This document shows positions 1-11,055 of a DNA stretch of 64,000 nucleotides, piece after piece; position 1 is the stretch's first letter; each line of letters begins with the position of its first letter. The DNA lies in assembly GCF_051020985.1 (NCBI RefSeq), contig NC_134999.1, forward strand, positions 21,085,660 through 21,149,659. Direction: 5' to 3'. The notes below the pieces were generated by a model. The model saw nothing but the letters and a program-made list of their open reading frames with translations, ran no database searches and was not told the origin of the DNA. The position numbers were made by a program, and so were the translations under genes. The stretch comes from Nomia melanderi. Its lineage: Eukaryota; Arthropoda; Insecta; Hymenoptera; Halictidae.

Positions 1-128
1 AGTTGATAATAGTGTAACGCAAACGTTGCAACGTCAAACAATTCATAAGTATTCCTACTTTTCTTTGATACAAAAGACAAACTCTACGGGAAACGCTTAA
101 GATTTTCGTGGCGCTTAACGTGTTAACG
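1..128 (-). mobile_element. TTAA palindromic element, family A, cut by window edge
   Basis: This is the end of a second copy of the family A element at 5630-5870, lying in the opposite orientation. Reverse-complemented, the segment matches 5630-5760 nearly base for base, with only about ten scattered differences. It ends on TGGCGCTTAACGTGTTAA like the other copy. The remainder lies upstream of the window. No coding capacity is seen. Assignment to a TTAA-targeting (piggyBac-type) MITE is inferred from the TTAA termini and from the nested copy described at 5630. Confidence 0.75.
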
Positions 129-160
129 CGTTGGTCGTCGCGGTGGTCACCGGTGACCGG
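125..160 (+). mobile_element. Left end of TTAA element family E with 14-bp palindrome
   Basis: It starts on the TTAA that closes the family A copy (125-128). It continues with a CGCGTTG-type terminus and a perfect palindrome, GGTCACCGGTGACC, at 145-158. A very similar start (TTAACACGTTG followed by the same palindrome) is found at 18928-18962. No right end could be identified. Confidence 0.4.
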
Positions 161-707
161 CGCACGCGAACCGGAATAGGTAAGGATCAACGATGGAATC
201 GGCGAATCGACGAAAACGAGCGAGACTCGATTGGATAACCGCCGGCTCGATCCCCGAGATCGAATACGACGAGATAACCGATGGCTCGATCGACGTGCGA
301 CGCGTCGCGCGGATCGAGCAGCCGTGCAACATAATCGATCGCGTCACGTGACGAGCTGAACCAGTCAATTACACATCGGTATGACTAACCGCGTGACGCG
401 ATCGTGTTCTTGGCAAGACGCTGCGATCAAACCTTGACGAACCTAACCGCCGCCGCGCGTCTCGGGCGCGGACCGATCGAGAGGACGGATCCGCGCGATC
501 CAAATGCGATAATATATTCGCTGGAATATTCGCGGAGAACAAGATGGGGAAGAAAACGTCGCGTATTTCGCGTTCGAACACTCGAGCTGGAAGTCTATGA
601 AACTTTTCGCCTGAGATGCGACAGAAGAGTCGTTATTTCAATTACTAGCACTATAGTTAATTATATTTCCGGGACACGATCGATCGAATGTTTCTCTGAA
701 ATATAAC

Positions 708-710
<3 letters not shown>

Positions 711-740
<30 letters not shown>
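711..740 (+). repeat. (AG)n microsatellite
   Basis: This is an uninterrupted AG dinucleotide run of about 15 units. On either strand it could also act as a GAGA-factor type site. Confidence 0.9.
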
Positions 741-743
<3 letters not shown>

Positions 744-1851
744 AAAATCGGATGAAAGTTGAGCAGATCGACCGATGGAGACGGAAGACACTCGAGTTGT
801 ACGGAATCCAGTGTAGAAGACGGCGTCAAGCACGATCACTGGTCATCGAGGACACGCGACGGAGGGACGAGAATCGATTACAGAACTCGGAGCGACGTGA
901 ACCGTGAATCTATCGGCGTCGATCGACGAAGAACCGAGTCGAGTCGCACAGGATCCATCGTACGTGCACCAAATAAAATCACTGAGCGTCGCCGAGACCT
1001 GACGAGCAGAGGGAATCCAGCGGGGAGGTTCGAGCGTAGATCTATCTATCGATAACGACGAGGAGGAACTCGAGAGTCCAGGACGGTCCACGGTAGAATT
1101 CCGTACCGATCACACGATCACAAAGCGGAGAGAACCGGGCTAACGAACGACACTGCGCCCCGAGAACCACGAGGACCTCGAGGGGGAAAGTGGAAACGGT
1201 GCTCGTTGCGAGGATCCCGGGAGAGGCAGCGAAGGACGAAGGGGATGAAGAGGATCGAACGGTCGCGGAAGAGGCGCGAGGAACGCGCGCGTCGCGGCTC
1301 CCGATCGACTCGATGTCTGCGCGAGTGCGTGGCGAGCGAGAGGAACGCACCAAGAGAAACGGGTGTGTTCGCGTTTCGATCCGTGAAAAGATACCAAAAA
1401 TAATGTCGGCCGGCGAAGAAATAAATCCGCCGGGCGAGGCGGGCGCCTAAAAGAAGAAGAAGCTTCTCGTCAGGGAAGACGGCCGCGTTCTGGGAACGAA
1501 ACGAACCGACCGCCGGCATAGTGCGAGAGTTGAGTTATAAGAAGAGCGGTGAAGCGATCGCATCGGCTAGTCGGGTAAAGAGTTTTGTCCGCGGCGAGCC
1601 ACCAAGAGGAAACCCGACAGGGAAGAGGAAGTGGAACGAGAGGAACAAGAACGAGTGGAAAAACAAGAGCAACGAGACAAAGGGAAAGAGGAAGAGGAAG
1701 AGGAAGAGGAACAAGATTGACCCAACCCGCGGCCAGCCTATAAGAAATCCGCTTCGGGGTCGCGGCTCGGGACACCTCCTGATTTCGCGCGGATATTCTC
1801 GATCAGAACAGATCGCGACGCTCGCGAGGCGACGCGATCAGACCGGACCGG

Positions 1852-1990
1852 ACCAGACGAGACGAGACGAGCCGCGAGGAGATGGGACGGGACGAGACGA
1901 GACGAGGCGATACGAGACGAGACGAGACGAGACGAGACGAGACGATACGATACGATACGAGACGAGACGAGACGAGACGAGACGAGAGGA
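1852..1990 (+). repeat. GACGA pentanucleotide minisatellite
   Basis: These are tandem five-base units, mostly GACGA with GATAC and GGGAC variants, over about 140 bp. The same pentamer array recurs at 10991-11055. Long frames over it (low-complexity Arg/Asp/Glu on one strand, Arg/Leu/Val/Ser on the other) are artefacts of the repeat. Confidence 0.85.
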
Positions 1991-4900
1991 GACGCGAAGA
2001 GAAGCGAGCGTGAACGGACAGCAGCCAGCGTAGCAGCCAGCGGGAGAGCAGGACTTACCTCTGCTGTTTTTAGAACTCCACTCCCAGAACTGCGCGGGTC
2101 GAGCCGAGCCAAAACCAAAATACCGTCGATACAGCGTTTCTGCGATGGTCTTTGTGCCCCGGCGACCAACCAGCACCTTCCTTAGCAGCGTCCAACCGGC
2201 TTGCACCGGAGAAAACGCTGCTCGCTACCTAGCGGACCTAGCCTTACCGACCGAACGCGAGCAGCCCGGCCGTCCACGACCAAGACGACGAACGCTACCA
2301 CGAACGCTACCACCAACGCGGCCAGCGACGATGACGATCATGACGAACGAGAGATGCCGACTTCCCGGGAGATAGTGACCGTGACGTGGAATACCAGAAA
2401 CGCGGGCAGAACTTGATGATCCTCTCTTTTCTCTTTGCTTTCCTCTCCGAAATCTCTTTCTCGTTCTCCATCGGAAAACGGGGAACCACGATCGACAGTG
2501 ACGCGATGGTGCGGAACGCGAACGGGACCATTCGCTATTTTTTTCTCCGCCGATCCCTTCGCTTTCCCGATCGAACATTCGATCCCCTTTCCCGATCGGC
2601 GGCTTTCCCAGTGCTCGCAAACGAGGATCGTTCGGAACGACTCGACTCGCGAATCGAGAAGACGCGACAGTGAGCCGTGACTCGGGTCTGACGCAGGCCT
2701 AGAACCTGGCAACATGGAAACCGGCGACGCCACGATCATCCGTGCCGACGATCGCTTAGCTATGATCACCTTAGAGGCATCAGGATCGCTAGCTTCGGCT
2801 CTCACCGGTGGTGATCAGTGTCGTGAATCCATTCGAGTCGAAGATGCTCGTTTCGATGGCCAGTGACACGGTGACGAGAGAGACGCCCAGACACACCCTC
2901 TCCTTTTTCCCCGCGAATTCCCGGCATTCCCTTTTTCTCGGGGCAGTACTCGCGCGGAAGCGGGGATTCGATGGGAGAATCGTGTTCCGGAGAGAGCGCG
3001 ACGGTGCGGTGCGTCTCGCGATCCCTTTCCTCTCGGTTCTCGAGGCTTCTTTAGCACGATTTTGACTCGAGAGTGGAGCTGCTCGTCGCGCGACACGGAA
3101 ATCGCGAGAACGATCCGCGGTCCCAGGAGAACGAACGCGTTACTCGAGATCCATCGATCCAGAACACCGACTTACCTTTTTATCGCATGTAGGAGCCAAG
3201 AGAGAGGGTCGGTGCTGCATACGCGACGGTGGTCCTTCAAAAGAAAACACAAAGGGTCTTAGTACGAATGGAATTTAGGAAATCGATTGAAATTTTGAAT
3301 TTTCATTCAGGCGATTCGTCGTCGAACTCCGAAACCCGACGCCGAGCTTGCGCCGCCATTTCGGTGCCGCCGCTTGGCGTCGCGTCGAATCGCTCTTTCG
3401 AATTAGGAAAGCGTTCAATCGCATCGTTAATATTTCTCTCGCAACTGTTCCCTTCGACACCGTATTATCCTCCGTCATCGATCAGCAAAAGAACTGTGTT
3501 CCTCGCTCGAAAGAGGAAAACGATTCTTATTGCGATTATTAAAAGGATAGATGTTTCTCCGAGGAATTATTACAGAAATCGTTCAACGTTACGCGAACTA
3601 AATTGTAAATCAATCAAAGTCCCAATAACTGCACTCTTGGAGGAATTTGAAGAATTCGATTCAACCGCTCGGTCGTTTTAGCGTTAACGTTCGGTTCGAA
3701 AATTTCACCGCGAGACCCACTCGATATCGGAAGGCGAGGGGCTAATTGAAGTCCGTAAATGACGGGTATATCGGTGGGAAACGCGAAAGGGGGACACGGG
3801 CCGCGGGAGGACGAGGAACGAAAATGTTCTTTTATTCAGCGGCGTCTCGATATAAATCGGATCTCGGATGTGTCGGGCCTCCGGGAGTGACGTGACATAA
3901 TGCGATTCGGTTGTTCCGTTTTCGCCCGACGTCCCGTTGTAACCGGGAACGCGGCGATCACCCATCGCGAACCAGGAAAATGTCGTAACCGTCCAGGCTT
4001 TCCATAATTACGGGCTCTCGGGGCCGTTCCGAGAGGAACGTTTCCCCTGAATTCTTTATGACCATCTCTCGCTTCGCCAAAGGTATTCGGCTTTAATCGG
4101 GTTAACGGAGCATCGAAGCTCCGCCGAAATAGCGTTCGTTATTAATTTAAGTCACTCTTAATATGGATCCCCGATGCCATCCCGGACCGATCGTTGACTC
4201 TCTCTCCGTCTCTATCTCCGCGTTCCGCCATCTTCCTCCTCCTGCCTCGTCACCGGCGAACATGTCACTCCCGAGCATGGAAATTTCATCCGCGAAAAAA
4301 CTGGCACAGTTCGAAAGTTCACGTTCCTTCCCCGACGAGGTCCCAACGGGCAGGAGGCATCGTCCTCCGATCGCGCGAGAACCAACATTTCCGATTCCTT
4401 TCTCGCGCGCTCGGAAAAACCGCCGGAGGAAGTTCATTAATTTTTTGGTAAGAGGGTGAAACCGGAGCCCTCGGCCCAGTCAAAACTTCCGTTTGTCTTG
4501 CCCGTTTCCTTTCGGTCCCCGTCGGCCGACGGGGATGTTGCACGTGGACGCGTCGACCGGCGGACGACGCTGCGAAGTGAACGTAGAAAGTAACGTATCT
4601 ATCGGTAATATATATAGAAAGTAAGAATGTCGACTCGTTCGATAGCGTCGCGGTGCCGTTCCTCGCGCCGACGATACAGAAAAGCTTCCGAATAATTGCA
4701 GGGAACTCCGATAATTTCTTTCTCTCGGCGATCGCAGTACAGTTTCCCGTCTCCTCGATCCACGCTTTCGAGGAACAGGGAAGATCGACCCCTCGATCTT
4801 TCCTTCCGTTCGTCTCTCCCTTTTTTCCTGCTGGTGATCGGCGAACGGGGGACAGTCGACGGAGATTAGGCGTTGGCGAGGGCGAGACGACGCGTTTCCA

Positions 4901-5110
4901 GAAGAAACAGGGGCGACAATAATTTTTGCCTTCGGCGAACCGCCGCGAGTCGAGCCCGGAGGGGGAGCGAGAGAGAAGGAAGGCATAAAACGACATCGGT
5001 CCGGATCGGCACGTGCCACTCGATAAATCTGTCGGCAGCTGACGGGCACAGCCGGCTGCAACGAGTGCAGCCTCCCGCCTGCACTTGCGCTTTCTTCTTC
5101 TCCCTCCCTC

Positions 5111-5145
<35 letters not shown>

Positions 5146-5166
5146 CTCTTCCTTTCTTTCTTTCTT
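5111..5166 (+). repeat. (TTTC)n microsatellite
   Basis: TTTC/TTCC tetranucleotide tract. On the minus strand it yields a Lys-Glu-Arg-Lys run inside a 313-codon spurious frame. Confidence 0.85.
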
Positions 5167-5561
5167 GATCTCCGCTGGCTTGAAAGTCACCCCCTCCGCG
5201 ACTTTCCGTCTTCACGCGCGTCAACGCGTCCAGCTCTCCCTTCCGCGAGACCGCCGCCATTTTGCGTCCTCGCGACGAATCTCGTAGGCCAACAGGCAGA
5301 CGATACTTCGAGGGCGAACGTGTTCCTCGAGAAGATACACGTAGTTATCCGAGGGAACGAGAAACCAAGATTCTCCTTGTACCCACGTGTCTAACCGTTA
5401 TCATTTCCCTCTCGCTGCTTGCTCCTACGCATTCTTGGATGCGCGAGATCCAAGAGCTGTTTCATCGAAGAATGGAAGACAATTACCTATAACGCGTTAA
5501 CTACGGCGCTTCCGAATTACTAGGTAGGAATTACAATATTTCAGATGATCAATCGAAGCTT

Positions 5562-5970
5562 TTAACCCTTTGCGGACGAAGATGCTCGGAAATATACAAA
5601 ACCTTCCATAGGCGAAGCTAAATTACAGCTTAACACGTTAAACGCCACGAAAATCTTAAGCGTTTCCCATAGAGCTTGTCTTTTGTAGCAAAGAGAAGTA
5701 GGAATAATTATGAATTGTTTGGCGTTGCAACGTTTGCGTTATACTATTATCAACTTAGTTGCCTTATTAAACATTTTCATTTCACATCGGTTGTCTTGTA
5801 TGTTACGATTGTTTTTTAGTCATTCGGAAGCGTCAGCCACCAGTGACTGACATGGCGCTTAACGTGTTAAACAATAGTTAAAGGGAAACTACGTGCCGAT
5901 TGCTGTCGAGTAATTCAATCATTCATCTGCGACACTTAGAAGACTGTCGACATTGGTCCGCAAAGGGTTG
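5562..5970 (+). mobile_element. TTAA palindromic element, family B, interrupted by family A
   Basis: The left terminus is TTAACCCTTTGCGGACGAA and the right terminus is the inverted form ending CCGCAAAGGGTT (TTAA decayed to TTGG). Without the inserted family A element (5630-5870) it would be about 170 bp, close to the other family B copies (7751-7963, 7960-8137, 12404-12597, 19132-19341 and 8599-8797). It has no coding capacity. Confidence 0.7.
5630..5870 (+). mobile_element. TTAA palindromic element, family A, complete copy nested in family B
   Basis: This 241-bp element is bounded by TTAA on both sides. Its inverted ends are TTAACACGTTAAACGCCA and TGGCGCTTAACGTGTTAA. It sits inside a family B element. 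The sibling family B copy near 8599-8797 carries an unfilled TTAA at the equivalent place (about 8660), so TTAA is the duplicated target. TTAA-specific insertion is the hallmark of piggyBac-type transposases; no transposase is present in the window. Confidence 0.75.
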
Positions 5971-7750
5971 GCAGAGAATAACGCGACCGAATAATCACCA
6001 TCCCTGTTTATCTTCGCTAAGGGACTATCGATGCACGAAACGCTCGAGATTCTCGTGGCAGTCGACGCGCGACCCGAGCAATGAAAAAAATAACGAAAAC
6101 GACGAAAGTGCGCGCCGGTGTGTGCACACACACACACACACATACGCGCGCGCGTTCGGGTTCGCCCGTACCTGTGCGAGAACCGTAAGGCGGGTGTGCT
6201 ACCGTATTACGTTCCGCGCATTACGTATCGCCTACAAAACAACGAGTTACACGTATGTAGAGTACACGCTTAATCGATCAGCGCGTTACTTGCGTCATTG
6301 GAGGACCGGAGACACGCTCGGCCGAGGTCTCTCTTTCGCGACAACGCCGGTTTCTTTCTCTCCCCGGGGCAGCCTTCTCACGCCAAGGGGCGGGATCAAG
6401 TATATCACACTTGAAACGATTTTTCACCCCCTCGCTCGCGCGCAATCTATTTACAACCCTCGCGATTCCGTTAATCGTTTCGCCGGTCCCGCCGATTCAC
6501 CGGTTCCTCGCGGACGCCGCGCGTTACCTCGTTTCCTCGGTTCTCCCCGATTTTCCTCGCTCTTTCGCGTCACGGTCTGCCGGCGAGGGTTCATTCGACA
6601 CCTCGAAACCTCTCGAAACTCGGGAACGCTTTCGAAACTCTGCACTTTTCTCGGGAACACCCCTATCCGGCATGATCCATCGATATCCCCCTTAAAACGA
6701 GAATCGAACTTCTCAAACGCGCCTCTACCAACTGAGACGGACCAATGACTCACCGAAACTTATGAAACACAGAATTATCATGCCGGTAACAGGTTTTTCA
6801 TTACTTTTATTCCATTGTTCCTATGAAACTTAACGTTTCTTCGGATCTTGAGCATCGAGGGTGTAAAAATAGTCGATCGCGATACGAAGATTCACCGAAT
6901 AACGCCCGTAACATTCGATACGCGCGATCGACCTACAGCCAGCGTGAATCTTCCGAAAAGCAGACTATATCGGCGGTATCCGTCGGAACTTTTCCACGCC
7001 GGTTATGAAACGGCCTGTACGCGTTAGGGGGTGGAAGGTGTGTGGGCGGGGGACCGTTAGAAATCTCTGAGACGAGCGAAGTTAAGAAGTAGAAGAAGTA
7101 GAAGTAAAAGAAGAAAACGAAGAAGACGAAGAAGGTGGTGCGGCGCGAGCGAGACGGCGAGATAAATCGGTGGGACCCGGGGGGGAGGAGTTGTCGAAGA
7201 AGGTGGTGGGCGGAGGAGAAGGATGCGGAGGAGGTGTGGGAGGGGGGAGCGGCGGGCAGAGGGAGGAAGAAGGCACACGTCACTTAGTTGAAGCACGTGC
7301 TCTGGTTTCTGGCGGCTGGCGCTGCTCAGCCTCGGTCTTAGACTCAGCCCTGGCGGCTGCGTTTAAATTTAGCCGGCGGAGCTTTAACTTCGCCGTGTCA
7401 TAGGACAAAGAATATGGCGCGTTGCACTCGCGCCAACATTCGCCTCCGTGCGCGCCTCCTCCTTTCGTTTCGGCGTCCGAGAGCCAGGGAGCCGGGATCG
7501 AATGATTCCGCTGAAATCGCGCCGTTCCGCTCCCTCGGGGGACTCCGAGGGATCTAGCGGATGCACACGCCACGTATCACGGCTGAGCCTCCGTGCGAAC
7601 CGATCGAGGAGCAGAGCCGATCGAATACAAGAATTTTCAATTACATCTCGAAAGTTCTTCGATCGACCCACCGTTTGCTCTTCTCGAAAAGATCTCGCTC
7701 TTCGTCGAATGCAACGGATCTGCGAAGAATTTTCGACCGATAGGGGGTAA
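5971..7750. other. CpG-rich non-coding DNA
   Basis: No gene is recognised. It contains a CA/CG alternating tract (6124-6154), a degenerate tRNA-like stretch on the minus strand (6687-6745) and a GA-rich, then GC-rich block (7080-7460) with promoter-like composition. The open frames (up to 282 codons at 5900-6748) show no domain and are unlikely to be real. Confidence 0.5.
6124..6154 (+). repeat. (CA)n/(CG)n alternating tract
   Basis: A CA run is followed by CGCGCG, so purines and pyrimidines alternate over about 30 bp. Confidence 0.8.
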
Positions 7751-7963
7751 TTAACCCTTTGCGGACGAATGTCGACGTTTCGGCGAGACGAAACGTTCAT
7801 ATTTGGAAGATTAAGTCGCAGGCAAATGATCTAATTACTCGGGTAGCAAGAGATTAGCGTCTGGTTTCTGTTTTTGCTATTATTCAAGCAATGAATGTAC
7901 AATGTAGCTTCGTCTGTTGATGGTTTTGTACCTTTCAAAGAATCTTCGTCCGCAAAGGGTTAA
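7751..7963 (+). mobile_element. TTAA palindromic element, family B, intact copy
   Basis: It begins TTAACCCTTTGCGGACGAA and ends TTCGTCCGCAAAGGGTTAA, so the outer 19 bases are a perfect inverted repeat. Its interior resembles the copy at 19132-19341, sharing blocks around the GGAAGA-TAAGTCGCAG and TTCAAAGAATC words. It is non-coding, and its final TTAA (7960-7963) is also the first TTAA of the next element. Confidence 0.8.
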
Positions 7964-8137
7964 CCCTTTGCAGACGAATCTTTGGAATGCGAAGTTGCAA
8001 ACGAATGATTTAAGTACTTAAGTAGCAAGAGATCTGTGTATAGTCTCTTTTTTCTACCGTTTAAGCGTTCGATGTGTAATTCAGCTTCATACGTTGAGAG
8101 TCTCGAGTACTTTTGATCTCCGTCTGCAAAGGGCTAA
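7960..8137 (+). mobile_element. TTAA palindromic element, family B, chained to previous copy
   Basis: It begins TTAACCCTTTGCAGACGAA and ends CGTCTGCAAAGGGCTAA. It follows the preceding copy directly, with one TTAA shared. The interior is diverged and shorter. Confidence 0.75.
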
Positions 8138-8598
8138 TAGGAATTACGTAGCCATAAGTTCTTCTGCATTCCTCGTCGCGATCGGCCGCGCGCCGATCGA
8201 TCGATTTCCCGTGTGTTAACCAGCCGCACGGCCGAGGAGAGCTGGCACAAACATCCTGCACCTCACACGTGGCCCTAGCCGAGTGTAGGACACGTGTTTC
8301 CTCTCCTACCGAGACACCATGGAATAAATCGTACACGGGGCTCGGTCAGCCCCTTCGATATCATATGGGGAACACACTCTCCGGCAGGGATTTCGAGCGC
8401 AGCTATCCGGAATCGAGCGACGATCCATGCTGCGGCTCGCGATCGAGGGATCGCTCGTAACGCCGAGGAAAAAACGCTTCACGTAATTATTACTGATCTC
8501 GGTTATTTACCTCGGTTTTCCTGCGGTTACGTCTTCCACGTGGAAACGCTAAAAGTTAGTCGCTTTGCTCTGCGAACGCCTTTTACGATCGTTAGCGG

Positions 8599-8797
8599 AA
8601 AGTTGGGAACGAATCACATAAAGCCTCCGGCAGATGAAGCTAAATTATATACCAATCGCTTAAATAATAGAACAAACTGAAACCGCGAGCCGGTCTCTCG
8701 TTGTTCGAGCAAATAAATCATTCGTTCGCGACTCGGTCTTCCAGATAAGAAAATTTCATCTCGCCGAAACGTCGGCGTTCGTCCGCAGAGGATTGAC
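8599..8797 (+). mobile_element. Decayed TTAA element, family B, with unfilled TTAA site
   Basis: The interior GAAGCTAAATTA and the right end TTCGTCCGCAGAGGATTGA align with family B, while the left terminus is worn. It contains CGCTTAAATAATAG at about 8657-8670, the unoccupied equivalent of the place where family A inserted at 5630-5870. Confidence 0.6.
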
Positions 8798-10990
8798 ATG
8801 CGATTGAACTACCAATCGACTCGACCGTCGCGAACGGTCACGGAACGGGGAACCGGACAGGACGTTTTTCAGGGTCCAAGGGACGGCCGAAACGCGTGGT
8901 AAACGCGTGGCGAACGTGTCGAGGAGAACGTGGCGGGAGGGCTAGGAGGATCGAAGGGCAGCAGCCGACGGTTGGTGGACCCCACCAACGTGGGGTCGGA
9001 TCAGGCCAACGCGACGAATGTCACAGGCCGAAGGTACATATTACGGGTCGATCGCGATCTCCTGCGTACGCGCCACCAGCAAAAACGGACACCCACCCAC
9101 AACGTGACGCTTCCAACGCTCGTACCGTGACAAGAGAAAACCGAGAGAATCTAGGAAAAACTTGGGAACGGCTTTGTCCGGCCGAGAAAAAAGCTTCTAC
9201 GCGGTACAATGCGCGCTGCTGCTATGACTAATAGGAACACCGTGTCTTGAAAAATAAACTGACTATGGAAAACGAACGTATTAATAATTGGACAGCGATC
9301 AGATCCGTCGTTGAACGCGAAGCATCGTGTTCGCCGATGCAAGCAGATTTTTCAGAGAAGAGTCGAATCGTTTAGATTTTGTATTCTTCCTCGTGCAATT
9401 CCATACGTCCAAATTACTCAGGAATGCACAGAAATCCGCAGTCTAGGTGTTACACGTTCGCGATTGATCGTTACTTTATCCTCGTGACCAAGGAAAACGT
9501 GTACCCGACGCCGAGCGATCGAACGAGGATTTATTCGAGCAACATTCGATTCCTGTGTCCAGTAAATCATTACGGAAAGAAGAACGCGCTTTCTTCGTCG
9601 GTTCTCTTCTGCTTTTAATTAAGTTCGCCGCTCAAGAGCATTCGCCGGGTTTAAATTATTAATCGTTCCGCTATTCCAGGCTTAATTGCTTCGAACGTTG
9701 AGCTACGGTAACCGCGTTTCCCAGCGGACGAAAGGACGGAGGAGTGCGTGCCACACCGCGGCGTACGAGTACGAAGGATCGAACAATTTCATTTCGCGAG
9801 AGACACCGGCCTGCATTATTAACCTCTCGTCGTGCAACCACGAGCGAGACTCCGCGGCGAAGACTTCTAGATTAATTTAATAAGGATCGATGTTATTCGG
9901 TGCGCGTCGATCGAAGCGGAACACTCTTTTGCCATTATCGATGTTCCATCTTCGAAAGTAAGTTCGCGCTCGGAGGAGCGGAACATTTCTCTGCGTTTCT
10001 TGCGAGTCGCCGATAATACGTTTTCTCTCGCAACGATGGCGATCGGCGTCGGGGATGGTTATTAACGATTCGGTAACGCTGCCCCTCGCGTTACACTGTT
10101 GTCCATTTACTCGCGCCATTAAATATTTGATTCGGCGTCGGTTCTCTTATCAAGATTGTTTCCAGGGAATTCGAAAGCGCCGGTGTGATCGGTGATCAGC
10201 GTGCCAGTCAACGCGTTAACGTCGTCGTTGCTCGGTCGCACGGCCGCCAACGATCGGTCTGCCAATTATAAGATGCGGCTCGTTAGATGGACGCGTCCTT
10301 GCGAGGCCAGGCCTTATCGGCGATCGATCGTGCGCCTATCTGCGAACAGAGTCACGGGAAACCGGGAAAACCGTTGTCCTCACCTTCCACCGTATCTAAT
10401 GTCCCTCGATCGTCCCCGCAGTTTCGTTCCTCGGGCGTCGACGGTTCTTGGAATTCGTAGTTTTCACTCGACATCAGCCGTTATCGGAAAATCGTTTAAC
10501 CCTTAACAAGCAACTTTCTACGAGCTTCGAGGCGAGCGTTATCTAGCTACGATTCGATCGACGGAAATCGTCAGCGTTACAGAGGAGAAGTAGAGTTTAC
10601 CATTTGAATATCTCGAGTACCTTCGCGAGTCAATTGATCTCAAAGCGTAATCATTTGAATAATCGTGAAAAGATAAAGCCGAAATGGCAGTAGCTCCGGC
10701 GTTCATTAGCGTCGATTCTCCTCTCGAATCGGAAAAGAAACGAATAGAAAAACAATGGTGAAAAGACAGGGTTAAGGGAGCGGAAACGCGATTAGCTCGG
10801 AGAAGCCGATAAAACGAAAGATCGTGAAGGTGATCGCGGAGATTCGGCGTAGCGGAGAGGCGGCCCGGGAGTCGGGTGAAATTAAGAAGGAAAAGAAAAC
10901 GAGGCAAAGAAAATCTCGTCTGCCTCGTTCTTCCTAATGCAGGGAGGAGGCTGAAACGCGATACTTGGCTGGCTCCGGGATGGAACGTGA

Positions 10991-11055
10991 TGGGACGGCA
11001 CGGGACGGGACGGGCAAGACGGGACGGGACGAGACGAGACGGGATGAGACGAGAC
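10991..11055 (+). repeat. GGGAC/GACGA pentanucleotide array
   Basis: Tandem pentamers, GGGAC grading into GAGAC, of the same type as the array at 1852-1990. Confidence 0.8.

Larger units (their letters stand above)
161..5561. other. CpG-rich non-coding DNA with simple repeats
   Basis: No convincing gene is seen here. Open frames occur on both strands with equal ease because the DNA is CpG-rich and stop-poor. None shows a recognisable domain, and several translate microsatellites. The stretch contains a GA tract (711-740), a GACGA minisatellite (1852-1990) and a TTTC tract (5111-5166). Purine-rich and promoter-like composition is common, so untranslated exons or regulatory DNA of a gene outside the window cannot be excluded. 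A short ATG frame at 2714 in a good initiation context (50 codons) matches nothing I know. Confidence 0.5.

Noticed and set aside
1852..1990. CRISPR-like regular repeat
   Set aside because: The units are contiguous pentamers without spacers, in eukaryotic DNA: an ordinary minisatellite.
1521..2206. Long frames on both strands over 1521-2206
   Set aside because: Most of their length translates the GACGA array and purine-rich repeats, giving low-complexity protein.
4319..5260. 313-codon minus-strand open frame
   Set aside because: It spans the TTTC microsatellite (giving a Lys/Glu/Arg run) and CpG-rich DNA where stops are rare on both strands. No domain, and an equally long frame exists on the same strand in another phase.
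37..5744. Possible LTRs of a 5.7-kb retroelement formed by the similar ends at 1-128 and 5630-5760
   Set aside because: The copies are inverted, not direct, and the DNA between them has no reverse transcriptase, integrase or gag-like frame.
5900..6748. 282-codon plus-strand frame
   Set aside because: It starts within the family B element, runs through a CA/CG repeat and a tRNA-like remnant, and has no recognisable content or splice partners.
7057..7296. Overlapping Leu/Pro/Ser-rich frames on the minus strand
   Set aside because: Products of a GA-rich and poly-purine block; three frames are open at once.
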